NCBI GenBank assembly: GCA_937135995.1
Contig: CAKZOF010000275.1
Coordinates: 1-12,020, forward strand
Direction: 5' to 3'
Length of the DNA: 12,020 bases
Source of the DNA: an uncultured Pyrinomonas sp.
Lineage (GTDB): Bacteria; Acidobacteriota; Blastocatellia; Pyrinomonadales; Pyrinomonadaceae
Below the pieces are notes generated by a model. That model did no database searches. It was not told the DNA's origin and saw nothing but the letters and a program-made list of their open reading frames with translations. The position numbers and the translations under genes are program-made. Of this stretch, positions 1-5,902 are shown piece by piece; the stretch's first letter is position 1; each line of letters starts with the position of its first letter.

Positions 1-2
1 GC

Positions 3-2435
3 CCGTTTGTTGCGCCCGAAGTCATCATCCCGGAGTTCACCCCGCTGCCGCTCATCGTCGGCACGGTCTTAGGGATGATCTTCGGCGCTTCGTCGCTCTA
101 CCTTGTGCTGAAAGTCGGATTGACGGTGAGCGCATCGATCCCGGTGGCGGTCATCTCGATCACGCTTTTCGGCATCTTAGCGAAGTTGGGCCTGCGCAAG
201 GCGACCATTCTCGAAAATAACATCGTGCAGACGGCGGGCTCTGCCGGCGAATCGATCGCTTTCGGCGTCGGCGTGACCATGCCCGCGATCCTCATCCTCG
301 GATTCGATCTGGAGCTAGCGCGCGTCATGTTGGTGGCGGTGCTTGGCGGTTTGCTCGGCATCTTGATGATGATCCCGCTTCGCCGCGCGCTCATCGTGCA
401 ACAGCATGGCATTTTGAAGTACCCGGAAGGAACGGCGTGCGCTGAAGTGCTCAAGGCCGGAGCGGCCGACACGGTGCCAGGCAAAGAGGGCGAGCGTGCG
501 GCCAATCGCATCGGCGCGGCGACGATCTTCACCGGTTTCGGCATCGGTCTCGGCTACAAAACGTTGATGGCGGCTTTCAAGGGGTGGAAAGACACGCCCG
601 AGAAGGTCTTCGGCGCCCCGTTCAAAGGCGGCTCCATCGGGGCCGAGATCTCGCCGGAGTTGCTCGGCGTCGGTTACATCATCGGGCCGCGCATCGCCTC
701 GATCATGCTCGCTGGCGGCGCGCTCGCCTATCTAGTGCTGATCCCGGCGATCAAACTTTTCGGCGAAGCAGCCGCCAGCCCGATTCCGCCGGGCACCGTG
801 CCGATCAGTGAAATGGGGCCAAACGAGATCCGCGGCGCTTACATCCTCTACATCGGAGCAGGAGCTGTGGCCGCTGGCGGCATCATCAGTTTGGTTCGGT
901 CGCTGCCGACCATCTGGCATGGGCTGCGCGCCGGACTGCGCGATCTGCGCGGCAGTCAACCGGCGGGCGATTCGTTGCCGCGTACCGACCAAGACCTTCC
1001 GATGAAGTTCGTCCTTGGCGGCATCATCGTCTTGATCACAGCCATCGTGCTGGCGCGGCCGCTGCATATGAATCTGCTCGGCGCCATCTTGATCATCGCT
1101 TTCGGTTTTCTCTTCGTCACCGTGTCGTCGCGTTTGACGGGTGAAATCGGCTCTTCTTCCAACCCGATCTCCGGCATGACGGTCGCGACGCTGCTGCTCA
1201 CTTGTTTGATCTTTCTGCTCATCGGCTGGACCGGTCCCGAATACTACGTCACGGCCCTTTCGGTCGGCGCCATCGTCTGCATCGCGGCCTCCAACGGCGG
1301 GACCACCTCGCAGGATTTGAAGACGGGGTTTTTGGTCGGCGCGACGCCGAAATACCAGCAGATCGCCATCCTGATCGGCGCGCTCGCGTCGGCCTTGATC
1401 TTGGGTCCTATCTTGCTGCGACTCAACGACAACGGAACAGTCTATGTGCCGCGCGTGACGTTCGAGCCGGTGGCGAACAACGTCGCGCCGCTTCCGACAG
1501 ACACGTTGGCGACGCTTCCGCTCTACGTCGATCCGACGACCGCGCCGCCTGCGTCGGGTGAATACCGTCTCTTGTCGGTCAAGCCCGAGGCGGCGGAAGG
1601 GAAGCTGACGCCGGGTGAGTACTTGGTGGACCAGTCGGGACACATTCGCTACAAAATGCAACAGAACTTCCCGGCCGAGTTGCGCGCCAACGTCGCCGAG
1701 TTGCGCGAGCGCGAGCGTTTGACGGGAGCGCAAGCGCGCGCCGACAGCAACGAATACTTCGTCTGGCACAAGCTGGATGCGACGCGCGGTCCAGCGGGCA
1801 AGTACTTGGTCGATGCTCAGGGCGTTCCCGTCTACTACGTCGATCCGGGAATCAATGGCACGCACAAGGTGCGCCCTGACGGCACGCCCGTAACCAAGTT
1901 CGATGCGCCCAAGGCGACTTTGATGTCCTACATCATCAAAGGCGTGCTGGACCGGCAATTGCCCTGGGGCTTGGTGTTGCTCGGTGTGATGATCGCCGTC
2001 GTGTTGGAACTGGCGGGCGTGCCGTCGCTCGCTTTTGCCGTCGGCGTCTATCTGCCCATCTCGACTTCGATGCCGATCTTCATCGGCGGGGCCATTCGCT
2101 GGTTGGTGGACCGCGCGATGCGGCGGCGCGAAGAGTTCAAGAAGTTGAGCGACGAAGAGTTCGCGGCTGAAGCTGACCGCAGCCCGGGCGTGTTGCTCGC
2201 TTCCGGTTACATCGCAGGCGGTGCCGTCGCCGGAATCATCATCGCGTTTATGGCTGGCCTGCTGGAGCAGCAGACCAAAGCGATCACGAACTGGGCCAAG
2301 GAGCACAACCCCTTCTTCGAAGGGGCTTACGCCGACGTGCTCGCGTTGATCCCGTTCGCGTTGCTCGTGCTGCTTCTCTATGCGGTCGGGCGCGGTTGGT
2401 TGCTTGCCGGGCGACGCCACGACGCTGCCGGATGA
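3..2435 (+). CDS. OPT family oligopeptide transporter, 5'-truncated by window edge
   Basis: Inner-membrane secondary transporter of the oligopeptide transporter (OPT) family, expected to import small peptides or metal chelates. The reading frame is open to the window edge and already matches the family before the first internal ATG at 75 (EFTPLPLIVGTVLGMIFGAS), so the true start lies upstream; 810 residues are visible. Family hallmarks, numbered from the first full codon: KVGLTVSASIPVAVIS near 36, KYPEGTACAEVL near 139, SSSNPISGMTVATLL near 386, and TTSQDLKTGFLVGATPKYQQ near 435, all among many hydrophobic helices. A soluble stretch of about 160 residues (roughly 475-635), with repeated 'GxYLVD' and 'VDPGINGT' wording, splits the last membrane bundle; similar inserts are remembered in acidobacterial and planctomycete members. 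The stop is about 105 bp before the next gene, with a GC hairpin between. Substrate cannot be told from sequence. Confidence 0.95.
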   Translation, partial: PFVAPEVIIPEFTPLPLIVGTVLGMIFGASSLYLVLKVGLTVSASIPVAVISITLFGILAKLGLRKATILENNIVQTAGSAGESIAFGVGVTMPAILILGFDLELARVMLVAVLGGLLGILMMIPLRRALIVQQHGILKYPEGTACAEVLKAGAADTVPGKEGERAANRIGAATIFTGFGIGLGYKTLMAAFKGWKDTPEKVFGAPFKGGSIGAEISPELLGVGYIIGPRIASIMLAGGALAYLVLIPAIKLFGEAAASPIPPGTVPISEMGPNEIRGAYILYIGAGAVAAGGIISLVRSLPTIWHGLRAGLRDLRGSQPAGDSLPRTDQDLPMKFVLGGIIVLITAIVLARPLHMNLLGAILIIAFGFLFVTVSSRLTGEIGSSSNPISGMTVATLLLTCLIFLLIGWTGPEYYVTALSVGAIVCIAASNGGTTSQDLKTGFLVGATPKYQQIAILIGALASALILGPILLRLNDNGTVYVPRVTFEPVANNVAPLPTDTLATLPLYVDPTTAPPASGEYRLLSVKPEAAEGKLTPGEYLVDQSGHIRYKMQQNFPAELRANVAELRERERLTGAQARADSNEYFVWHKLDATRGPAGKYLVDAQGVPVYYVDPGINGTHKVRPDGTPVTKFDAPKATLMSYIIKGVLDRQLPWGLVLLGVMIAVVLELAGVPSLAFAVGVYLPISTSMPIFIGGAIRWLVDRAMRRREEFKKLSDEEFAAEADRSPGVLLASGYIAGGAVAGIIIAFMAGLLEQQTKAITNWAKEHNPFFEGAYADVLALIPFALLVLLLYAVGRGWLLAGRRHDAAG

Positions 2436-2470
2436 GCAGCGCCCCGAGCCTGCACGGGAAGCGCGCCGCT

Positions 2471-2499
2471 GCGCCGCGCTCAACCCTCGCGCGCGGCGC
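2471..2499. other. GC-rich hairpin between OPT gene and exported-protein gene
   Basis: Perfect 9-bp inverted repeat, GCGCCGCGC (2471-2479) and GCGCGGCGC (2491-2499), with an 11-nt loop, 35 bp after the OPT stop. No T tract follows on the + strand, so it is not a clear intrinsic terminator. It may stabilise a 3' end, pause polymerase, or be a by-product of the local CG-rich composition. Confidence 0.45.
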
Positions 2500-2540
2500 G
2501 GTCGAGCGGTTCAATCTAAACCCTTTCGGAGAAGCGCTTC

Positions 2541-3332
2541 ATGCTCGATCTCGACTCGTTCAGAAAAGCTGGCGCGCGCGTCACGGCGTTGGCGCTCATG
2601 CTCTGCTTGCTACCGTCGGCGTGCGCTGCCGAGCGGCAGCAAGCTTCTGGCAAGAGCGACAAGTCGCCCACCGAAATCGTGCGCGAGTTCTACCGGGCTT
2701 TGCGCGAGCGCCGCTTTCGTGATGCTTTTGCGCTGTCGATCTACCGCCCTGCGGTGGAAGGGCTGAGCGAAGAGGAGTTCAAAGATCTACAGCCGGATTT
2801 CGAGCGCATCGCTGCGGCTGTGCCCGAACGTTTCGAGATCGCTGGCGAACAGGTGAGCGCCGATGCCGCGACCGTTTTCATCCGTCTCAAAGACGATCCG
2901 AACGCGGCGCCAGAACCGGTGGCTTTGGTGCGCGACAAAAACGGCTGGCTCGTCGGCGACCGGCAGAGCCAGCGTCTGGTCCAGCAACGCGGCAAAGACT
3001 TTTTCTTCCAAGCGCGCATCGATGCTCATCACGACGACGTGCAGAAGATGTTGCAGCGCATTGCGGCCGCTCAACTCGTCTACAGCGCGCAGCACGAAGG
3101 ACGGTTTGCCGACCTCTCGACCCTGATCCGCGCTGGGCTCGTACCCAAGGATTTGGAGACCGCGGATTCAACCGGCTACCGCTTTCAAATCATCGTTTCG
3201 AACGACGGTCGCAGCTACGCAGTACGCGCCGAGCCGGCACGCTACGGGCGCACCGGGCGACTCTCTTTCTACATGGACCAGAACGGCATCAAGAGCAAAG
3301 ATGTCGGCGGAAAACCGTTGACCGAAAAATAG
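2541..3332 (+). CDS. Exported protein, NTF2-like plus pilin-head-like regions
   Basis: Unnamed exported protein of 263 residues. The N-terminus has basic residues (R8, K9, R13) and a hydrophobic core (14-27) ending in LPSACAAE. C28 could be a lipidation site, but P25 at -3 makes a poor lipobox; cleavage after A-C-A by signal peptidase I is an alternative. Residues about 43-150 (TEIVREFYRALRERRFRDAF, later LVRDKNGWLVGD) resemble the NTF2-like/DUF4878 fold. Residues about 168-258 (QLVYSAQHEGRFADLSTLIRAGLV, then SFYMDQNGI) read like the globular head of type IV pilin-like proteins, but no prepilin leader or methylated helix precedes it. Start chosen because GGAG at 2528-2531 sits 9 nt before the ATG. 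One base separates its stop from the earliest PilZ start, so the two are probably cotranscribed. Function unknown. Confidence 0.85.
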   Translation: MLDLDSFRKAGARVTALALMLCLLPSACAAERQQASGKSDKSPTEIVREFYRALRERRFRDAFALSIYRPAVEGLSEEEFKDLQPDFERIAAAVPERFEIAGEQVSADAATVFIRLKDDPNAAPEPVALVRDKNGWLVGDRQSQRLVQQRGKDFFFQARIDAHHDDVQKMLQRIAAAQLVYSAQHEGRFADLSTLIRAGLVPKDLETADSTGYRFQIIVSNDGRSYAVRAEPARYGRTGRLSFYMDQNGIKSKDVGGKPLTEK

Positions 3333-3333
3333 G

Positions 3334-3864
3334 GTGGCAAACGGGAGTTTGCGCTACGCTGGCCCGGACGATGACCGAGTGATTGCTCTCCCCCGATCGA
3401 AAAAGCGAACCGCGGTTGATGATCCGATGGCGGAACTTTTGCGTTCGATTGCCGTGCGGTTGCGCGAGTTGATCAACGATCGGCGTCGCGCGCCGCGCTA
3501 CCGCGTGCGTTTGCCGTTGAGCGTGACGCTCATCGACGCGCCGCCGGTGATCCCAGGCGGTCGCAGAAAGCTGTCGCTCGATGGCTACACGCGCGATGTG
3601 AGCGCAACGGGACTGGCGATCATCGTCCCTGCCATACGCATCGGCGACCGTTACCTGACGGGCGAAGACCGCCAACTTCGCATCTCGCTCGAACTTCCGA
3701 CCGGTCCAGTGGAACTCGTCGCCCTTCCGGTTCGTCACGAGCAGCTCGACGCGGAAGATGCCGACGACGTGGGCTTCCTCATCGGCGTGCAGATCGCGGA
3801 GATGAGCCGAGAAGACCGCGAACGGTTCGAGCGTTTCATCGCCTTGCTGCGGCGCAACCGCTAG
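3334..3864 (+). CDS. PilZ domain protein, candidate c-di-GMP effector
   Basis: Cytoplasmic single-domain PilZ protein, 176 residues from the furthest upstream start. Both parts of the c-di-GMP-binding signature are visible: the arginine motif in DRRRAPRYRVRLPLSV (R51/R52 to R55/R57) and the [DN]xSxxG motif in DVSATG (D88, S90, G93), followed by hydrophobic strands and a helical tail rich in Arg and Glu. This fits a sensor passing c-di-GMP level to a partner such as a motility, pilus or exopolysaccharide machine. The start is uncertain: GTG 3334 lies 1 bp after the previous stop with no Shine-Dalgarno and inside a hairpin; GTG 3379 and ATG 3427 are in-frame alternatives that keep the whole domain. 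It probably shares a transcript with the upstream exported protein, whose C-terminus is pilin-like, so a link to surface appendages is possible but inferred. Confidence 0.88.
   Translation: MANGSLRYAGPDDDRVIALPRSKKRTAVDDPMAELLRSIAVRLRELINDRRRAPRYRVRLPLSVTLIDAPPVIPGGRRKLSLDGYTRDVSATGLAIIVPAIRIGDRYLTGEDRQLRISLELPTGPVELVALPVRHEQLDAEDADDVGFLIGVQIAEMSREDRERFERFIALLRRNR
3337..3352 (+). other. Small hairpin with GNRA-type loop at the gene junction
   Basis: GCAAAC-GGGA-GTTTGC forms a perfect 6-bp stem with a four-base loop, starting 4 nt after the preceding stop codon. Outer bases GTG and TAC nearly extend the stem past a small bulge (GCG). It lies inside the first codons of the longest PilZ frame, which argues that translation starts further downstream, or that the hairpin modulates initiation. 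It could be a REP-like dispersed element, but only one full copy is visible here. Confidence 0.45.
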
Positions 3865-3886
3865 CACGAAACGCGCCCCGATCCTT

Positions 3887-3929
3887 GCAGCGCTCGATCG
3901 CTGCTGGTCGTTAACCGTTCCAAGAACGG
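3887..3929. terminator. Two short hairpins between convergent genes
   Basis: In the 112-bp gap between the PilZ gene and the oppositely oriented Sco gene there are two inverted repeats: GCAGCG/CGCTGC (3887-3892 and 3899-3904, 6-nt loop) and CCGTTC/GAACGG (3915-3920 and 3924-3929, 3-nt loop). Neither has a clear T tract on either strand. Their position at a convergent junction suggests a bidirectional 3'-end role, but the sequence evidence is weak. Confidence 0.3.
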
Positions 3930-3976
3930 ATCGCTCCCGTGCGCGCCTCGCAACCTTCCGGCAAAAGGAAACTTGT

Positions 3977-4861
3977 TCAACCCTTCGACTGGCTTTGCTC
4001 GAACATCGCGCGCAGATCGGCGATCACCTCTTCGGGCTTCCATTCGTTGCCGTGGTAGATCTTGACAACCTTGCCTTCAGGAGAGATGAGCGCCGTGCGC
4101 AGGTTGTGAATGATTTGATCTTTTTCGGGGAAATAGTCGAGTCCGAAAAAGGTCGCCACTCGGCGCACTTCGTCGGGCGAGCCGGTGAGAAACTCCCACC
4201 GCTGAAAATCCTTCAGCCCGGCGCGCTCCATCGCATAGGCGCGCATGACCGGCGGCGTGTCGTGTTCGGGATCGACCGTGATGCTAAGCAGCTTGACGCG
4301 CCGCGCTAGCTCCGCGTCGGCCTGCAACCTTTGGTTGATGGCCGCGAAATTGGAAGTCATCAACGGGCAATAGTCGGGCAGCGGGCAGCGTGTGTAGATG
4401 AAAGTCAAAACGACGGCTTGCCCACGAAGGTCGGCGAGGTTCACGCGCTTGCCGTCTTGGTTCGTTAGCGTGAAAGGCGGAACTTCCGCGCCGGGTTGCG
4501 ACGACGTTCGCGACGGCGTTTGAGTCGGCGCGTTCTCTTGACGGACCACCAGCGGGTTCTCTAGCCACGAGCGATCACCATCAACGACGAGCGTCGCATG
4601 TATGCGGTCGCCCGGCGCCAGCACGTCGAAGGCCCAGTCCGCGTAGAGCGTGAACGGCATGGTCATGGCATCCATGAAGCCGGGAATCGGATCGTGCGAG
4701 ACGATGACCTGCTTGTGTTCACGGTCAACTGAGACGACCGTGCCCGTCAGGTCGTAACGTCGAGCGTTGGCCGACGCTTGCGGTGGTCCGCTCGCCTGCT
4801 GGCAACCCGAGGCAAACAACGAGATGACGAGTGCGATGAATAGAAACGACTTCTTGAGCAT
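3977..4861 (-). CDS. CusF-Sco fusion lipoprotein, copper chaperone for cytochrome oxidase assembly
   Basis: Envelope-anchored SCO1/SenC-family protein expected to deliver copper to, or reduce, the CuA site of cytochrome c oxidase. The 294 residues begin with a lipoprotein signal (MLKKSFLFIALVISLFASGC, lipidated at C20). Residues about 36-108 look like the CusF/CopA-associated copper-binding domain: H56 and the cluster MDAMTMPF (M63, M66, M68), with W76. A linker rich in Thr, Ser and Pro (111-124) leads to a thioredoxin-fold Sco domain (125-290): strand VVLTFIYTRCPLPDYCP, ITVDPEHDTPPVM, and the conserved histidine in IIHNLRTALIS (H252). The cysteines C159 and C165 are five residues apart, not three as in textbook Sco proteins; a CPLPDYC version is remembered from acidobacterial and planctomycete relatives. 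It is transcribed alone, convergent with PilZ; no oxidase genes are in view. The Shine-Dalgarno sequence is weak. Confidence 0.93.
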   Translation of the reverse strand: MLKKSFLFIALVISLFASGCQQASGPPQASANARRYDLTGTVVSVDREHKQVIVSHDPIPGFMDAMTMPFTLYADWAFDVLAPGDRIHATLVVDGDRSWLENPLVVRQENAPTQTPSRTSSQPGAEVPPFTLTNQDGKRVNLADLRGQAVVLTFIYTRCPLPDYCPLMTSNFAAINQRLQADAELARRVKLLSITVDPEHDTPPVMRAYAMERAGLKDFQRWEFLTGSPDEVRRVATFFGLDYFPEKDQIIHNLRTALISPEGKVVKIYHGNEWKPEEVIADLRAMFEQSQSKG

Positions 4862-5154
4862 GTGAATACGATCTTAACCTCGAACAACTAGAAAAACACA
4901 GGTCCGAGAAGAAAAGCAAACGGTCGCCTGCGGCAAGCCGCAAAGTGAGTCGAACGATGGATAGCGTGCCGGGCGAGTAGCCTGTGCATTGCTACGGCTG
5001 CTTCACGCGTTGCAACACGCGTTGTTTAGACAAAGCTTCTATTTTGGAGTTTGGGATGACGGAGGTGGCCTGTCGCAGCACGTGTCGTCCCGAGAACGCA
5101 CTTGATTGCCTATCGCTCGTTTGCGGATGATACGGGCGCATTGCCGCAGCCCTC

Positions 5155-5254
5155 AACTGCAGACGCTTGCATGTTGCAACACGATGATCTCAGCGCAGGA
5201 CGCGACGGGGCGGCTGGCAGTTCTCGATTGCCGACGCTTGTGTGTTGCAACACA
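5155..5254. repeat. Two imperfect 30-bp direct repeats ending in the palindrome TGTTGCAACA
   Basis: Segments 5155-5184 and 5226-5255 match at 25 of 30 positions by eye, starting 71 bp apart; the shared end is GACGCTTG, two variable bases, then TGTTGCAACAC. In the second copy the palindrome extends to 14 bp (TGTGTTGCAACACA, 5241-5254). A third, weaker copy has the palindrome core at 5009-5016 (GCGTTGCAACACGC) preceded by ATTGC and CTGCTTC. Such symmetry suits a dimeric DNA-binding protein, so operator sites are plausible. Three irregularly spaced, diverging copies do not make a CRISPR array. Confidence 0.55.
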
Positions 5255-5404
5255 GAGTGGGCTTAAAAACTTGTTTTCGCTGCGGAAAGAGGATAGGATG
5301 CTCCGGCAGCGTCGGAAGCGCTTTTAGCCCGTCAAAAGTCGAGTGGATCTTTGAACTTAATCCAGTTCTCGTTACATTGCTTGGCGAAGGCACACTAAGC
5401 CCAA

Positions 5405-5425
5405 CTCGCCATGCGAGGTGGCGAG
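5405..5425. other. Hairpin downstream of the peptide precursor gene
   Basis: CTCGCCA (5405-5411) and TGGCGAG (5419-5425) form a perfect 7-bp stem with a 7-nt loop, about 70 bp past the stop of the leftward peptide gene. No T tract follows on either strand. It could mark the 3' end of the peptide transcript or belong to a small RNA; the evidence is only structural. Confidence 0.35.
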
Positions 5426-5494
5426 GCTCGGATTCACCGAAGGCAGACGCCGAGGTCTAGAGCCTGTTACCTAGATCCGGAGGATCCGCAAAGC

Positions 5495-5758
5495 TCAGAT
5501 TCGCGGTGCCAAGCCTTGGATGATAAGAAGCAAAATCTCTGTGATCGAGCTAGCAGATGATGTTTGAGCTGCTCCAGTGCCCATCTCTCCCGCATAGCCC
5601 GTGTCCATCTGCCCGGCATAGCCAGTGTCCATTTGGCCCGCAGCGTTGGTGGTTGGCGGTGGTGGTGTATAACCAGTACCCATCTCCCCAGCATGAACGG
5701 CAAGCGCAAGCATGGAGGACAGAGCCGTGACAGCTATAAATCGACGCAAAACGTTCAT
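5495..5758 (-). CDS. Small exported repeat-peptide precursor, candidate signalling peptide
   Basis: An 87-residue protein, not assignable to a named family. It starts with a clear Sec signal peptide (MNVLRRFIAVTALSSMLALAVHA) with a predicted cut after V-H-A (residue 23). The mature part begins directly with the first of four heptapeptides of the form G-[EQ]-M-[DG]-T-G-[YA]: residues 24-30, 41-47, 49-55 and 57-63, each preceded by Ala. A proline run (32-35) separates repeats 1 and 2. The tail SITEILLLIIQGLAPRI is strongly hydrophobic. Start is well supported: AGGAG lies 8 nt upstream. The gene diverges from the TPR regulator and shares its 144-bp intergenic region, the usual arrangement of a regulator and its target or ligand. 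Possible roles are a peptide pheromone precursor or a small envelope protein. Small exported proteins with a similar 'TEI...LLQ' tail next to such regulators are remembered from Acidobacteriota, unchecked here. Confidence 0.8.
   Translation of the reverse strand: MNVLRRFIAVTALSSMLALAVHAGEMGTGYTPPPPTTNAAGQMDTGYAGQMDTGYAGEMGTGAAQTSSASSITEILLLIIQGLAPRI
5591..5638 (-). repeat. Two tandem 24-bp repeats encoding the same octapeptide
   Basis: Units 5591-5614 and 5615-5638 lie in frame within the peptide precursor and both encode G-Q-M-D-T-G-Y-A (residues 41-48 and 49-56). They differ at four of 24 bases (offsets 1, 10, 19 and 22), each at the third position of its codon (Ala, Thr, Gln, Gly) and each silent. 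Confidence 0.85.
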
Positions 5759-5766
5759 TTCCTCTT

Positions 5767-5771
5767 CTCCT
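5767..5771 (-). promoter_or_regulatory. Shine-Dalgarno of the peptide precursor gene
   Basis: On the minus strand AGGAG lies within AACAGGAGAAGAGGAA immediately before the ATG at 5758, with an 8-nt spacer. This is the clearest ribosome binding site in the window and the main reason to accept the small leftward gene over the rightward frame that runs through the same bases. Confidence 0.8.
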
Positions 5772-5834
5772 GTTGTACAGTTCGATTCTCCGGATTGGAC
5801 GTTAAAGAACGTTCAACCTTCGGTTCGAATAAGC

Positions 5835-5846
5835 GCAGTATACTGC
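5835..5846. promoter_or_regulatory. 12-bp palindrome in the divergent promoter region, containing a two-way -10-like element
   Basis: GCAGTATACTGC is a perfect palindrome midway between the divergent starts at 5758 and 5903. It reads TATACT (5 of 6 matches to the -10 consensus) on both strands, so one site could serve two opposed promoters, with leaders of about 75 nt leftward and 50 nt rightward. It overlaps a second inverted repeat, CTGCC/GGCAG (5843-5847 and 5853-5857). A further 8-bp palindrome GAACGTTC is at 5807-5814, and three GTTCRA words lie at 5780-5828. No good -35 hexamer was found, so activator dependence is possible. A binding site for the neighbouring regulator is an inference. 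Confidence 0.5.
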
Positions 5847-5902
5847 CAAAACGGCAGAAATTGAACTTCGACTTGATGGAACCTACAAAGGGGCCTCACC
5901 AA

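Larger units (their letters stand above)
4862..5494. other. Gene-poor region with palindromic repeats and small hairpins
   Basis: These 633 bp hold no reading frame with protein-like composition and a ribosome binding site. What is present: a perfect 14-bp palindrome TGCGGCAAGCCGCA-type repeat (arms 4929-4934 and 4937-4942), three GTTGCAAC-centred palindromes (5009, 5173, 5244), a 7-bp-arm hairpin (5405-5425), and a short GATCC/GGATC hairpin (5474-5486) just past the stop of the peptide precursor gene. The left end must contain the promoter of the Sco gene, but no convincing -35/-10 pair was found. Confidence 0.6.

Noticed and set aside
732..2483. Long open frame of 583 codons on the minus strand across the OPT gene
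   Set aside because: Antisense shadow of a GC-rich membrane-protein gene. The translation is Arg, Asp and Gln rich with no recognisable domain, while the plus strand has clear OPT motifs.
3335..3346. 12-base match GTGGCAAACGGG also found near 11889, as possible dispersed repeat
   Set aside because: The shared part is short, the hairpin arm GTTTGC is missing at the second place, and matches of this length arise by chance in 12 kb.
5009..5255. Possible small CRISPR array
   Set aside because: The repeats are too few, unequal in length and unevenly spaced (164 and 71 bp), with a short core and no cas genes.
5242..5460. 72-codon frame with CFRCGKRIGC resembling a zinc knuckle
   Set aside because: No ribosome binding site, no other family features, and the frame lies over repeats and hairpins.
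5836..5853. Sigma-54 promoter (-24/-12) upstream of the peptide gene on the minus strand, TTGGCAGTATACTGC
   Set aside because: The GG and GC elements are one base too close (11 instead of 12 from the first G of GG to the G of GC); sigma-54 promoters are strict about this spacing.
5564..5902. Upstream extension of the TPR regulator frame to ATG 5564
   Set aside because: It would run through the whole divergent peptide gene and the promoter region. The added residues (Trp, Cys and Ser rich) look non-coding, and a better-placed ATG with a Shine-Dalgarno exists at 5903.
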